Of a DNA stretch of 64,000 nucleotides, positions 50,989 through 59,496 are shown one piece after another. The stretch covers positions 5,580,001 through 5,644,000 of the forward strand of contig NZ_CP107954.1 in the NCBI RefSeq assembly GCF_036067295.1. The letters are read 5' to 3'. Made by a program: the position numbers and the translations under genes. The notes under the pieces were generated by a model. It ran no database searches. It was not told where the DNA came from and saw nothing but the letters and a program-made list of their open reading frames with translations. Origin of the DNA: Kribbella sp. NBC_00382 (GTDB taxonomy: Bacteria > Actinomycetota > Actinomycetes > Propionibacteriales > Kribbellaceae). Within the stretch, counting starts at the first letter, position 1; each line of letters starts with the position of its first letter.

Positions 50989-52178
50989 TGTCGACCCGGC
51001 CGAAGATCCTGCTCAGCGCTTACGCCTGCCGGCCGAAGGGTGGGTCCGAGCCGGGGGCCGGCTGGGCCTGGGCGAAGGCCGCGGCCCGCGATCACGACGT
51101 CTGGCTGATCACCCGCGGCAAGTTCGCGCACGAGATCACCGAGGAGTTGGCCGCCCGGCCGATTCCGTCGCTGACGGTGGTACCGCTGGAGCTGCCGAAG
51201 TGGGTGCTCAAGCTGCGCCGTCGGCACGCGGACGTCTATTGGTACTACCCGCTTTGGCAGCGGCTAGCCGGCCGCACAGCCGAGCGGCTGCATGCCGAGC
51301 ACTCCTTTGACGTCATCCATCACCTGACCTTCGCGACCGACTGGATGCCCGCGGGCGTCGTCCAGCTGTCGACCGCCAAGGTGATCTGGGGACCGGTCGG
51401 CGGCTCGACCACGGCGCCCTTGTCGATGGCCCACTGGCTGGGCTCGAAGGGCGTGCTCAACGAGCTGGTACGCCGCGGTTACACCGGCCTGATGCGCCGG
51501 CTCGTCGGCCGCAAGCACGCGCTGAACGCGGACCTGGTCGTTGCCCAGAACAAGGATGTCGCCGAGTACTTCGGCAAGTACGCGCGCGAGGTGACCGTCC
51601 AGCCGAACGTCGCGATCAGCCGGTTCGCCGCCGCTTCTGGGCCACGTGAGCCCTATGGCGCGCCTGGCGTGAAGACGGCTGTGTTCGTCGGCCGGATGAT
51701 CCCGTGGAAGGGGCTGCTGATCGCGATCAGCGTCCTCGCCCGCCCGGAAGCCGCTAACTGGGAGCTCCGCGTCATCGGCGACGGCCCCGACTGGCGCCGC
51801 GCCGAACGGCTCGCGGAGGAACTCGGCGTACGGGACCGGGTCGAGTTCGTCGGCCAGCTCCCACGCGAAGAAGTCCTGACTGCATTCCTGCGCGCCGACG
51901 CGATGCTCGCCCCCGCCCTCCGCGAGGCGGCAGGCTGGGCCGTAGCCGAAGCCCTGGCCAGCGGCTGCCCGGTCGTCTGCGTCGACCGCGGCGGCCCCTC
52001 AGTCATCGTCTCTCCCGAAGACGGCGCCGTCGTCCCCTGGAAAGGCGACGTAGTAGGCGGCCTAGCCAAGGGTCTGGCGTCCCTGAACGGCCGCATCGAC
52101 CCAGTAAACCGCTGGGCCCCCGAACGCCTCCCAGAAATCCTCGCCGACTGGTACAGCACCACCCGCGTCCCGCACTAG
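50988..52178 (+). CDS. GT4-family glycosyltransferase
   Basis: The ATG at 50988 overlaps the previous stop (TGATG). The 396-residue GT-B enzyme opens ILLSAYACRPKGGSEPGAGW, typical of the GT4 group with a glycine-rich acceptor loop, and has DVIHHLTFATDW and WGPVGGSTTAP. The donor half has AVFVGRMIPWKGLLIAI and the motif REAAGWAVAEALASGCPVV. It ends the polysaccharide block and is followed by a bidirectional inverted repeat. Confidence 0.9.
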   Translation: MSTRPKILLSAYACRPKGGSEPGAGWAWAKAAARDHDVWLITRGKFAHEITEELAARPIPSLTVVPLELPKWVLKLRRRHADVYWYYPLWQRLAGRTAERLHAEHSFDVIHHLTFATDWMPAGVVQLSTAKVIWGPVGGSTTAPLSMAHWLGSKGVLNELVRRGYTGLMRRLVGRKHALNADLVVAQNKDVAEYFGKYAREVTVQPNVAISRFAAASGPREPYGAPGVKTAVFVGRMIPWKGLLIAISVLARPEAANWELRVIGDGPDWRRAERLAEELGVRDRVEFVGQLPREEVLTAFLRADAMLAPALREAAGWAVAEALASGCPVVCVDRGGPSVIVSPEDGAVVPWKGDVVGGLAKGLASLNGRIDPVNRWAPERLPEILADWYSTTRVPH

Positions 52179-52188
52179 CCGCCACATC

Positions 52189-52290
52189 CGGCGACCCCCG
52201 GACACGAAACGGCGACCTTGAACACCTAACGGCGACCTTGAACACGAAATAACGTGTCCGAGGTCGCCGTTAGGTGTTCAAGGTCGCCGG
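52189..52290. repeat. Composite inverted repeat of CGGCGACCTTGAACAC units, copy 1
   Basis: Three forward units (52189-52205, 52210-52225, 52230-52245) and two reverse units (52254-52269, 52274-52289) of a 16-base word are joined by four-base spacers. They surround the loop GAAATAAC. The last two forward units pair with the reverse units nearly perfectly over about 36 bases. It lies between convergent genes and should act as a bidirectional terminator. A related copy lies at 56869. Confidence 0.85.
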
Positions 52291-52296
52291 AGTTGC

Positions 52297-53487
52297 TCAG
52301 TCCTTGGCGGTTTTGCCGGGGAGGGCGAGCATGCGGTCCAGGGCGATCTTGGCGTACTTGTTGGTGTCGGGGTCGACCTTGATCGGGTTGACGACGTGGC
52401 CGGCGACCAGGTTTTCCAGGGCCCAGACGAGGTGGGGGAGGTCGATGCGGTTCATCGTGGCGCAGTAGCAGACCGTCTTGTCGAGGAAGACGATGTTCTT
52501 GTCGGTGTGCTGCTTGGCCAGCCGCTGGACCAGGTTGAGCTCGGTGCCGACCGCCCACGACGTACCGGGCTCGGCCTTGGCGATCGTGTCGATGATGTAC
52601 TCCGTCGAGCCGACCAGGTCGGCCTTCAGGACCACCTCGTGCTGGCACTCTGGGTGCACGATCACGTTGACGCCGGGGACGCGGCTGCGGACGTCGTCCA
52701 CGGACGCGGCGGTGAAGCGGCCGTGCACCGAGCAGTGCCCGCGCCACAGGATCATCTTCGCCTTGGCGAGCTGCTCGCTGGTGAGGCCGCCGCCCGGCTT
52801 GTGCGGGTCGTAGACGACGCACTCGTCGAGGCTGATGCCCATCTTCTGTACTGCGGTGTTGCGCCCGAGGTGCTGATCGGGCAGGAACAGCACCTTCTCG
52901 CCCTGCTGGAAGGCCCAGTCGAGGGCGACGTCGGCGTTGCTCGAAGTACAGACCGCTCCGCCGTTGCGGCCGCAGAACGCCTTGATGTCGGCGCTGGAGT
53001 TCATGTAGGTGACCGGCACGGTGACGTCCGCGACGCCGGCGTCGGCGAGCGCGTCCCAGGCCGCCTCGACCTGCTGGATCCGGGCCATGTCGGCCATCGA
53101 GCAGCCGGCCGCGAGGTCGGGCAGAATCACCGTCTGGTTGTCGTTGGTGAGGATGTCGGCGGACTCGGCCATGAAGTGCACGCCGCAGAAGACGATGTAC
53201 GGCGCGTCCGGCCGGTTCGCCGCGTCCCGCGCGAGCTTGAACGAGTCACCCGTGACGTCGGCGAACTGAATCACCTCGTCGCGCTGGTAGTGGTGCCCGA
53301 GGACGAAGACCTGGTCACCGAGCGCCGCCTTGGCCTTCAGCGCTCGCTCGACGAGATCGGGGTCGGAGGCCGGCGGCAGCGCGCCGGGGCACTCCACCCC
53401 GCGCTCCGAATGTGGGTCGGTGTCGCGGCCCAGGAACAGCAACGGGAGAGACTTCGAGCCCTCTGCAATGGTTGTCACGACACCCAT
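52297..53487 (-). CDS. nadA: Quinolinate synthase
   Basis: The 396-residue [4Fe-4S] enzyme condenses iminoaspartate with dihydroxyacetone phosphate to form quinolinate for NAD synthesis. Cluster-ligand Cys candidates lie in FCGVHFMAES (Cys101), HPECQHEV and TVCYCATMN. GHHYQRDEVIQFAD, GCSMADMA and PDQHLGRNTA are diagnostic. The ATG at 53487 is chosen because the frame further upstream is the shadow of the divergent gene. nadB and nadC are not in the window. An Fe-S carrier gene lies a few kilobases away. Confidence 0.95.
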   Translation of the reverse strand: MGVVTTIAEGSKSLPLLFLGRDTDPHSERGVECPGALPPASDPDLVERALKAKAALGDQVFVLGHHYQRDEVIQFADVTGDSFKLARDAANRPDAPYIVFCGVHFMAESADILTNDNQTVILPDLAAGCSMADMARIQQVEAAWDALADAGVADVTVPVTYMNSSADIKAFCGRNGGAVCTSSNADVALDWAFQQGEKVLFLPDQHLGRNTAVQKMGISLDECVVYDPHKPGGGLTSEQLAKAKMILWRGHCSVHGRFTAASVDDVRSRVPGVNVIVHPECQHEVVLKADLVGSTEYIIDTIAKAEPGTSWAVGTELNLVQRLAKQHTDKNIVFLDKTVCYCATMNRIDLPHLVWALENLVAGHVVNPIKVDPDTNKYAKIALDRMLALPGKTAKD

Positions 53488-53592
53488 CGTGCCACGCACC
53501 TGCCCTTCGATTTCATGGCCCACGTCACTGCTCAGCATGCGAAATCTTGTGCACGGAAGCACAAGCGCGAACGGTTGTGCGAGCATCGGCAG

Positions 53593-54801
53593 ATGGCTGA
53601 CGTGATCGTGGTTGGGGCAGGGGTGGCCGGACTCAACTGCGCGATCGGGCTGCAGCAGAAAGGCCTCACCGTCACGGTGCTCGAAGCGGCCGACGAGGTG
53701 GGCGGCCGGATCCGGACCGATCTGGTCGACGGTTTCCGCTGCGACCACGGCTTCCAGCTGCTCAACCCCAGCTATCCGGCCGTTCGCCGGTATGTCGATC
53801 TGCCCGCCCTCGAGCTGCAGTCCTTCGCCGCTGGGGTCGCGGTCGGGGGAGACGCCGGTACTACGACAGTCGCGGACCCTCGGCGCGAACCGGGACTCAT
53901 CGGGCGCTCGCTCTTCAGCGGCTACGTCCGGCCGCTCGAATTGGCCCGCCTCGCCGCCTGGGCAGCTCCCGCGTTGGGTCCCGTGCCGCGTCTGCTCGGC
54001 GGCCGCGACATGACGTTGGCCGAGTCGCTGGATGACGCCGGGGTCGACGGCCGGCTGCGGTACGAGATTCTTGAGCCGTTCCTGGCCGGCGTACTGGCTT
54101 CGGATGACGGGTCGACGTCCGCTGCCTTCGTGCGGCTCCTCCTCCGCGCCTTCCTGCTCGGTACTCCGGGCCTGCCGGTCGCCGGCATGTCGGCGTTGCC
54201 CCGGCAACTGGCCGCTCGGCTGGCCGAGCCGGTGCGTACCGGCGTACGGGTGGAGGCGGTGACCGGGCGTTCGGTGAAGACCGCTGAGGGCGAGCTGACC
54301 GCCCGCGCTGTGGTGGTGGCTGCCAACCCGACCGCAGGCCTCACCGACGTGCGGCCTCCTCGGATGAAGGGGCTGAGCACGTACTGGTTCGCCACCGATG
54401 CGGCGCCCCGGGCAGACAAGCTCCTGGTCGTCGACGGCCTCCGCAACGGACCTGTGCTCAACACGGCGGTCATCTCTAACGTGGCGCCGTCGTATGCGCC
54501 GCCTGGACGCCACCTGGTCCAGGCCACCACCCTCTGGCCCACAGAGGCCACTGAGGCCGAGGTACGAATCCAACTGACTCGCCTGTACGGCCGCTCGGCT
54601 GGTGCATGGGACCTGCTCATCCGCCACGACATCCACGAGGCACTGCCCGAACAGCCCGCTCCACTCGCCGCCCGCCAACCCGTGGCCCTAGGCGACAACC
54701 TGTTCGTAGCAGGCGACCACCGAGACACAGCCTCAATCCAGGGCGCCCTAGTCTCCGGCCGCCGCGCAGCCAACGCAGTAGCCGCCACCCTCACCTCTTG
54801 A
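53593..54801 (+). CDS. FAD-dependent oxidoreductase, amine oxidase / protoporphyrinogen oxidase-like
   Basis: ATG 53593 starts a 402-residue flavoprotein; the longer open frame is antisense to nadA. The N-terminal dinucleotide motif is VVGAGVAGLNCAIGLQQKG and is followed by EAADEVGGRIRT. The C-terminal FAD contact is NLFVAGDHRDTASIQGAL. It resembles phytoene-desaturase or amine-oxidase-type proteins of unknown substrate. It overlaps the convergent endonuclease gene by 11 bases and diverges from nadA. Confidence 0.85.
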   Translation: MADVIVVGAGVAGLNCAIGLQQKGLTVTVLEAADEVGGRIRTDLVDGFRCDHGFQLLNPSYPAVRRYVDLPALELQSFAAGVAVGGDAGTTTVADPRREPGLIGRSLFSGYVRPLELARLAAWAAPALGPVPRLLGGRDMTLAESLDDAGVDGRLRYEILEPFLAGVLASDDGSTSAAFVRLLLRAFLLGTPGLPVAGMSALPRQLAARLAEPVRTGVRVEAVTGRSVKTAEGELTARAVVVAANPTAGLTDVRPPRMKGLSTYWFATDAAPRADKLLVVDGLRNGPVLNTAVISNVAPSYAPPGRHLVQATTLWPTEATEAEVRIQLTRLYGRSAGAWDLLIRHDIHEALPEQPAPLAARQPVALGDNLFVAGDHRDTASIQGALVSGRRAANAVAATLTS

Positions 54802-55447
54802 GCGCTGCCCTGCAGGCGTGATCAGCAGCCCGCGTCGTCTCGGGCAGACGGTAGGACGGCGTCAGATGCAGGGTGTGCGCGACCGCCGTCGGCAGATCCA
54901 CCCGATGCCCCACCGACACAAAGACCGGCTTAACCGCCTCCCGCGTCCGAACGACCGCACCCACCACGTCACCGTCAAGCACCAAATCCGAACTGGCCCC
55001 ACGCCCGGCCGCAGGCTCTGAGAACTCCCCGACAAACGCATTCTTGGCCACCCCGATCGTCGGCAGCCCCGTCAGCACCCCGAGATGACAAGCCAGCCCA
55101 AACCGCCGCGGATGCGCGAGCCCTTGCCCATCACAAACCAACAGATCCGGCGTGACGGACAACTTGCCAAGCGCCTCCAGCAACACCGGAACCTCCCGAA
55201 ACGCAAAGAGCCCCGGCACATACGGAAACGTCGTCCGGCCCAACACAGTGGCCCGATCCACCTCGGCAAGGCTCTGCCCATCCAGCACAACCACGGCCGC
55301 TGCGAGCTCGTCCCCGTCGTAAGCAACATCCAGCCCCGCGACATACCGGGTGCTGCTGGGCGACGGGCCGGGCCCAGTTGTGTCCACCCACCCATGAAGC
55401 TCTTCCTGTACCGCAATCGCTTCAGACGCTGTCGTAGGCCAGTCCAC
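54791..55447 (-). CDS. nfi: Endonuclease V
   Basis: The GTG at 55447 (VDWPTTASEAIAVQEEL) is preferred because residues before it do not align with the family. The 218-residue enzyme cleaves DNA near deoxyinosine. The first catalytic Asp is in VAGLDVAYDGD, and the FAFREVPVLLEAL helix follows. The metal site is in LLVCDGQGLAHPRRFGLACH, with Lys in GVAKN. The length is normal. Its 3' end overlaps the oxidoreductase gene by 11 bases. Confidence 0.9.
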   Translation of the reverse strand: MDWPTTASEAIAVQEELHGWVDTTGPGPSPSSTRYVAGLDVAYDGDELAAAVVVLDGQSLAEVDRATVLGRTTFPYVPGLFAFREVPVLLEALGKLSVTPDLLVCDGQGLAHPRRFGLACHLGVLTGLPTIGVAKNAFVGEFSEPAAGRGASSDLVLDGDVVGAVVRTREAVKPVFVSVGHRVDLPTAVAHTLHLTPSYRLPETTRAADHACRAALKR

Positions 55448-55485
55448 GCCGCGGACGTTACCGCGCCCAGCGGGCGGCCTAGATG

Positions 55486-55589
55486 GTGTCCCGCACGACA
55501 GGAGGTACTCGGTTGGTGGGCCGGGATCGGCCGGTGGCTGAGCGTGGGGAGAGTGCCAGGCGGCGACTACCTCCTGTCGAGCGGGACAC
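55486..55589. repeat. Paired 22-base inverted repeats, MITE-like
   Basis: The arms at 55486-55507 and 55568-55589 are inverted copies that differ at one of 22 bases. Each includes CGACAGGAGGTA on its own strand and ends with GTGTCCCGC outward. The 60-base spacer contains no gene. ATG borders both outer ends and could be a three-base target duplication. It may be a small non-autonomous element or a long transcript hairpin. Confidence 0.7.
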
Positions 55590-55719
55590 ATGAGGTCTAG
55601 AGCCAGGGCCGGGTGGGCTCAACAGGTCGGCCGGCGTGGTGGGTAGGGGTGGGGTCGAGACGGTGGGCGAGTTACGAGTACGGGTGGGGTAAACGCTGTC
55701 CGGAGGTTGGTGGGTGACA

Positions 55720-55741
55720 GGGGAGCGGGTGGGGGTAGGGG
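55720..55741 (+). other. Predicted G-quadruplex motif in the glycerate kinase leader
   Basis: Four G-tracts of three to five G are separated by loops AGC, T and TA on the coding strand. The last tract is part of the ribosome binding region (GGGGAGGA) of the glycerate kinase gene. A less compact G-rich block lies at 55641-55666. Confidence 0.5.
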
Positions 55742-55752
55742 AGGATGTGGGT

Positions 55753-56847
55753 ATGCGCGTGCTGATTGCTCCGGACAAGTTTGCTGGGACGTTGACGGCT
55801 GTGGAGGCTGCGGCTGCGATTGAGGAGGGGTGGCGGCGGCGGGATCCGGGGGCTGTGGTGTTGGTGGCGCCGATGGCTGATGGGGGGCCTGGGTTCATTG
55901 ATGTGCTGGCGGCGGTGGTTGATGGGACGCTGCTGTCGGTGACGGTGCGGGGGCCGTTGGGTGAGGACGTGCCGGCGACGGTGCTGGTTGCGGGGGAGAC
56001 GGCGTACGTCGAGACGGCGCAGGCGTGTGGGCTGCATCTCGTTGAGCCGGGCGATCGCAGGCCGGAGGACGGGTCGACGTACGGGGTTGGACAGCTGATC
56101 GGCGCGGCCGTGGATGCCGGCGCCAAGCGGATCATCCTGGGGCTTGGCGGGTCGGGCACCAACGACGCGGGTGCGGGGCTGCTCGCGGCGCTCGGGGCGA
56201 CCTCGGAGGGCGGCAGTCTCGAGGCCGGTGCGAAGGGGCTCGAGAAGCTGACCGCAGTGGATCTTGAGCCCGCGCGAACCCGGCTGGCCGGGGTTGAGTT
56301 CGTTGCCGCGAGCGACGTCGAGAACCCGATGCTCGGGCTGCGCGGCGCTACCAACATTTTCGGTACTCAGAAGGGCATCACCGATGAGCGCAAGCCCGCG
56401 GTCGACGGCTACCTGACCACCTTCGCGGAGCTCGCAGGGCGTAAAACCGCAGATCAGAAGGGTGCCGGGGCCGCCGGCGGGCTCGGGTACGCGTTGCTGT
56501 TGCTCGGGGCCGAGCGGGTCTCCGGGATCGATCTGGTCGCGGAGCTGACCGGCCTGGAGTCGAAGGCCAAGCAGGTCGACCTCGTACTGACGGGCGAGGG
56601 CGCATTCGACTTCCAATCCCGCGACGGCAAGGTGATCTCCGGAGTCGCGAAGGTCGCGAACGATGCGATGCGGCCTTGCGTAGTACTGGCCGGCAAGGTC
56701 CAGATCGGCGCCCGCGAGATGCGCACGATGGGCGTCGAATCGGCCTACTCGCTGGTCGACGCGGTCGGTGAGGAGCGCGCCTTCGCTGACCCGCACGGCT
56801 CGCTGGCCACCGTCGCCGAGCGCGTCGCCAAAACCTGGGCCCGCTGA
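55753..56847 (+). CDS. Glycerate kinase (GlxK/GarK family)
   Basis: ATG 55753 follows GGGGAGGATGTGG. The 364-residue enzyme phosphorylates D-glycerate, probably at O-2 as in this family. It opens RVLIAPDKFAGTLTAVEAA and has MADGGPGF, LGLGGSGTNDAGAG, and the C-terminal VLTGEGAFDFQSRDGK. The first 250 bases use many GCT, GGG and ATT codons, unlike neighbours. It lies upstream of the erpA-type gene with a repeat element between them. Confidence 0.92.
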   Translation: MRVLIAPDKFAGTLTAVEAAAAIEEGWRRRDPGAVVLVAPMADGGPGFIDVLAAVVDGTLLSVTVRGPLGEDVPATVLVAGETAYVETAQACGLHLVEPGDRRPEDGSTYGVGQLIGAAVDAGAKRIILGLGGSGTNDAGAGLLAALGATSEGGSLEAGAKGLEKLTAVDLEPARTRLAGVEFVAASDVENPMLGLRGATNIFGTQKGITDERKPAVDGYLTTFAELAGRKTADQKGAGAAGGLGYALLLLGAERVSGIDLVAELTGLESKAKQVDLVLTGEGAFDFQSRDGKVISGVAKVANDAMRPCVVLAGKVQIGAREMRTMGVESAYSLVDAVGEERAFADPHGSLATVAERVAKTWAR

Positions 56848-56868
56848 GGCACGCTAGCCGCGCGAGAA

Positions 56869-56950
56869 CCGGCTACCTCGGACACCCAACGGCTACCTCG
56901 GACATGAAATAACCTGTTCAAGGTCGCCGGATGGTGTTCAAGGTCACCGG
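56869..56950. repeat. Composite inverted repeat, copy 2
   Basis: Two forward units CGGCTACCTCGGACAC and CGGCTACCTCGGACAT and two reverse units ending GTCGCCG and GTCACCGG surround the loop GAAATAAC. The arrangement of 16-base units, four-base spacers and AAATAAC loop is the same as in copy 1 at 52189. Arm pairing is weaker because the left and right units have diverged. It lies after the glycerate kinase gene. Confidence 0.75.
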
Positions 56951-57136
56951 AGGTGATCGGTACGCCGTGCGCCGGGCTGGTCTCAGGGGGGAGGCGTGGA
57001 GTTGATCCCTGAAAATGGTGTGCGACCATGGGAATGGTTCGGGATCAGCCGATGTTGCCCCGAATGACAGCGGACTTTCCGCGCGTGGCCGCCTGCCCAA
57101 AGCGGCCGGGCGCTCATGAGATGACTGGAGTCAGGA

Positions 57137-57514
57137 ATGACTGAAGCGCAGACCGAGGCAGTGCAGACTGCGGAGGGCACCACGACGGGCAGCGGCATTC
57201 TGCTGACCGACGGCGCCGCCGCCAAGGTGAAGGCGCTGCTGGACCAGGAAGGTCGCGACGACCTGGCCCTGCGGGTCGCCGTACAGCCGGGCGGTTGCTC
57301 CGGGCTGCGGTACCAGCTGTTCTTCGACGAGCGTCAGCTCGACGGCGACGTGGTGACCGACTTCGGTGGCGTCAGCGTCGTCACCGACCGGATGAGCTCG
57401 CCGTACCTCAAGGGTGCGTCGATCGACTTCGTGGACACGATCGAGAAGCAGGGCTTCACGATCGACAACCCGAACGCGACCGGCTCCTGCGCCTGCGGCG
57501 ACTCGTTCAACTGA
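57137..57514 (+). CDS. erpA: HesB/IscA-type iron-sulfur cluster insertion protein (ErpA-like)
   Basis: The 125-residue protein has the A-type carrier domain from about residue 20. The three cluster Cys residues are in QPGGCSGLRYQLFFDE and the C-terminal TGSCACGDSFN. It should deliver Fe-S clusters to apo-enzymes such as the quinolinate synthase encoded nearby. AGTCAGGA precedes the ATG. A clear terminator follows. Confidence 0.94.
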   Translation: MTEAQTEAVQTAEGTTTGSGILLTDGAAAKVKALLDQEGRDDLALRVAVQPGGCSGLRYQLFFDERQLDGDVVTDFGGVSVVTDRMSSPYLKGASIDFVDTIEKQGFTIDNPNATGSCACGDSFN

Positions 57515-57525
57515 GCTAACCCCAC

Positions 57526-57562
57526 AAGCCCCGTTCACCGGTACTCCGGTGAGCGGGGCTTT
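57526..57562 (+). terminator. Terminator after erpA
   Basis: AAGCCCCG-TCACCGG pairs with CCGGTGA-CGGGGCTT around a short TACT loop, 12 bases after the stop, and is followed by TTGG. Confidence 0.85.
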
Positions 57563-57673
57563 GGCATGCCCGGAAGCGCCGATCCCCAGCGGCTCGAAGG
57601 CCGGATCCAAGGCCCGGGTGCAGGCCGTGTCGCGGACCTTCGCTGAGCGCAGTTCCATCCGGAGTGTGACCTG

Positions 57674-57687
57674 TGCAAGCGCTTGCC
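57674..57687. promoter_or_regulatory. cre-like operator upstream of the lactate permease gene
   Basis: TGCAAGCGCTTGCC contains the perfect palindrome GCAAGCGCTTGC. It differs from the LacI/CcpA-type consensus TGnAAnCGnTTnCA only at the last base. It lies about 86 bases before the start of the permease gene. The regulator is not identified. Confidence 0.55.
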
Positions 57688-57772
57688 GAAAACTCTTCCC
57701 GGCCCCGGATACCGGGTGTTAGCGTCCCCTCGCTTGGTGTGACTTGCGCCATACCTACCTGGGGAGAATCAC

Positions 57773-59449
57773 GTGGGCTGGATCCAGAACTATCAACCGG
57801 CCGGCCCCCTGTGGCTCTCGGCTTTGGTGGCCGCATTGCCGGTGGTCGTCTTGCTGGTCGCACTCGGAATCGTGCGGCTTTCGGCGCCGCTGTCGGCCGC
57901 GCTCTCGCTGCTCACCGCACTCGGAGTCGCGCTGCTCGCGTACGGGATGCCGGCCAAGCTGGCCTTCGACTCGGCGGCGATGGGCATCGTCTTCGGTGTC
58001 TGGTCCGTCGCATGGATCGCGTTCCACGCCGTCTACTTCCACAACGTCACCGTGGCCACGGGACGGTTCGAGCAGATCAAGGCGGTACTGGCCGGGTTCA
58101 GCGAGGATCGCCGGCTGCAGGCGCTGCTGATCGCGTTCGGATTCGGCGCGCTGTTGGAAGGCATCGCGGGCGGTGGCTCGCCGATCGCGATCACCGCGGC
58201 GATGATGGCGGCGCTCGGCTTCCCGTCGATCCGCGCGGTGGTACTGGCCCTGCTGGCCAACACCGCGCCGGTGGCCTTCGGCGGCCTCGGCAACCCGCTG
58301 ATCGTGCTCGGCCGGCTGACGGCTCCGATCCTCGGCATGAAGCAAGATCAAGCCACCGACCTGTACTCCGCGATGGTCGGCCGGCAGCTCCCCTTCCTCG
58401 CCCTGATCGTGCCGGCGTTCCTGGTGATCGTCATGGCGGGCTGGAAGCGGATGCTCGAGGTCTGGCCGGCCGTACTGACCACCGGCCTGACCTTCGCCGT
58501 GATGCAGTACGTGACCTCGAACTTCATCAGCCCCAGCCTCGTCGACGTGATCGCGGCGCTGGCCGCGATGGGCTCGCTCTGGGTGCTCACCCGCTTCTGG
58601 GAGCCGCCGACAATCTGGCGCTTCGACGACGAGACCACCCCAGTGGAACAAAAAGTCGGGCTCAGTACCGGCGCGCTCACCGCCTGGATGCCGTACGTCA
58701 TCCTGATCGTCGCGATCTTCGCCTCCCGGATCGGCTCCATCATCAAGAACCTGCCGACCTGGCTGGACCTGAGCGCGCTCCTCCACCGTGCCGACTGGAA
58801 GTTCCCCTGGCCGGGCCTGCACAACGAGGTCATCCAGCACGCCCCGATCACCGCCAAGGACGCCCCGTACGCCGCCACGATCACTATCGACTGGCTCTTC
58901 TCACCCGGCACGATCGCCTTGATCGCAGCCCTCATCGCCGGATTCGCCATGGGAGCCAAGCCGGGCCTCCTCTTAGCCACTTACCGCAAGACTCTCCACC
59001 AAATGCGCTGGGCCCTGCTGACCATCTTCATGATCCTCGCCATCGCGTTCGTCATGAACTACTCCGGCGCCACCCAAACCCTCGGCCTCGCACTGGCCAC
59101 CGCAGGCGTGCTGTTCCCGGTGTTCTCGGCGTACATCGGCTGGCTAGGCGTATTCCTCACCGGCTCGGACGCATCAGCCAACAGCCTGTTCGGCCCGATG
59201 CAGGTGATCTCAGCCCAGCAACTCCACATCAGCCCGATTCTGGCCGGCGCCACCAACACCGCCGGCGGCGTAATGGCCAAAATGATCTCCCCGCAGAACC
59301 TGGCCATCGGCGCCACCGCGATCGGCCAGGGCGGCAAAGAAGGCCAACTACTCAGAATGACCTTCTGGTGGTCCCTAATCCTTGCCTTCGTAGTCGGCAT
59401 CATCGCCTTGGTCCAGGCAACGGTCCTGACCTGGATGATCCCGGGCTGA
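57773..59449 (+). CDS. lldP: L-lactate permease family transporter
   Basis: The GTG at 57773 has GGGGAGA five bases upstream. The 558-residue protein has about 12-14 TM helices. LctP hallmarks include ALLEGIAGGGSPIAITAAMM, NTAPVAFGGLGNP and TGSDASANSLFGPMQ near the C terminus. It imports L-lactate, D-lactate or glycolate with protons. The neighbouring glycerate kinase makes glycolate use conceivable. A cre-like site lies upstream. Confidence 0.94.
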   Translation: MGWIQNYQPAGPLWLSALVAALPVVVLLVALGIVRLSAPLSAALSLLTALGVALLAYGMPAKLAFDSAAMGIVFGVWSVAWIAFHAVYFHNVTVATGRFEQIKAVLAGFSEDRRLQALLIAFGFGALLEGIAGGGSPIAITAAMMAALGFPSIRAVVLALLANTAPVAFGGLGNPLIVLGRLTAPILGMKQDQATDLYSAMVGRQLPFLALIVPAFLVIVMAGWKRMLEVWPAVLTTGLTFAVMQYVTSNFISPSLVDVIAALAAMGSLWVLTRFWEPPTIWRFDDETTPVEQKVGLSTGALTAWMPYVILIVAIFASRIGSIIKNLPTWLDLSALLHRADWKFPWPGLHNEVIQHAPITAKDAPYAATITIDWLFSPGTIALIAALIAGFAMGAKPGLLLATYRKTLHQMRWALLTIFMILAIAFVMNYSGATQTLGLALATAGVLFPVFSAYIGWLGVFLTGSDASANSLFGPMQVISAQQLHISPILAGATNTAGGVMAKMISPQNLAIGATAIGQGGKEGQLLRMTFWWSLILAFVVGIIALVQATVLTWMIPG

Positions 59450-59457
59450 CAAAGCAA

Positions 59458-59487
59458 CAGGCCGGCCCCAGCAAAGGGGCCGGCCTG
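59458..59487. terminator. Bidirectional hairpin between lldP and the MFS gene
   Basis: CAGGCCGGCCCC and GGGGCCGGCCTG are perfect complements around a six-base loop. It lies between two convergent genes and can terminate both. Confidence 0.85.
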
Positions 59488-59496
59488 CCGAGCGCA

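Larger units (their letters stand above)
55448..55752. other. Gene-free region with inverted repeat and G-rich leader
   Basis: This 305-base stretch between divergent endonuclease V and glycerate kinase genes holds a 104-base inverted repeat structure (55486-55589) and two G-rich tracts (55641-55654 and 55720-55741). It must also hold both promoters. No convincing gene is visible. Confidence 0.6.

Noticed and set aside
52297..54678. A single 793-codon leftward gene
   Set aside because: Only the last 396 codons are quinolinate synthase. The upstream part is antisense to the FAD oxidoreductase and has no coding signature.
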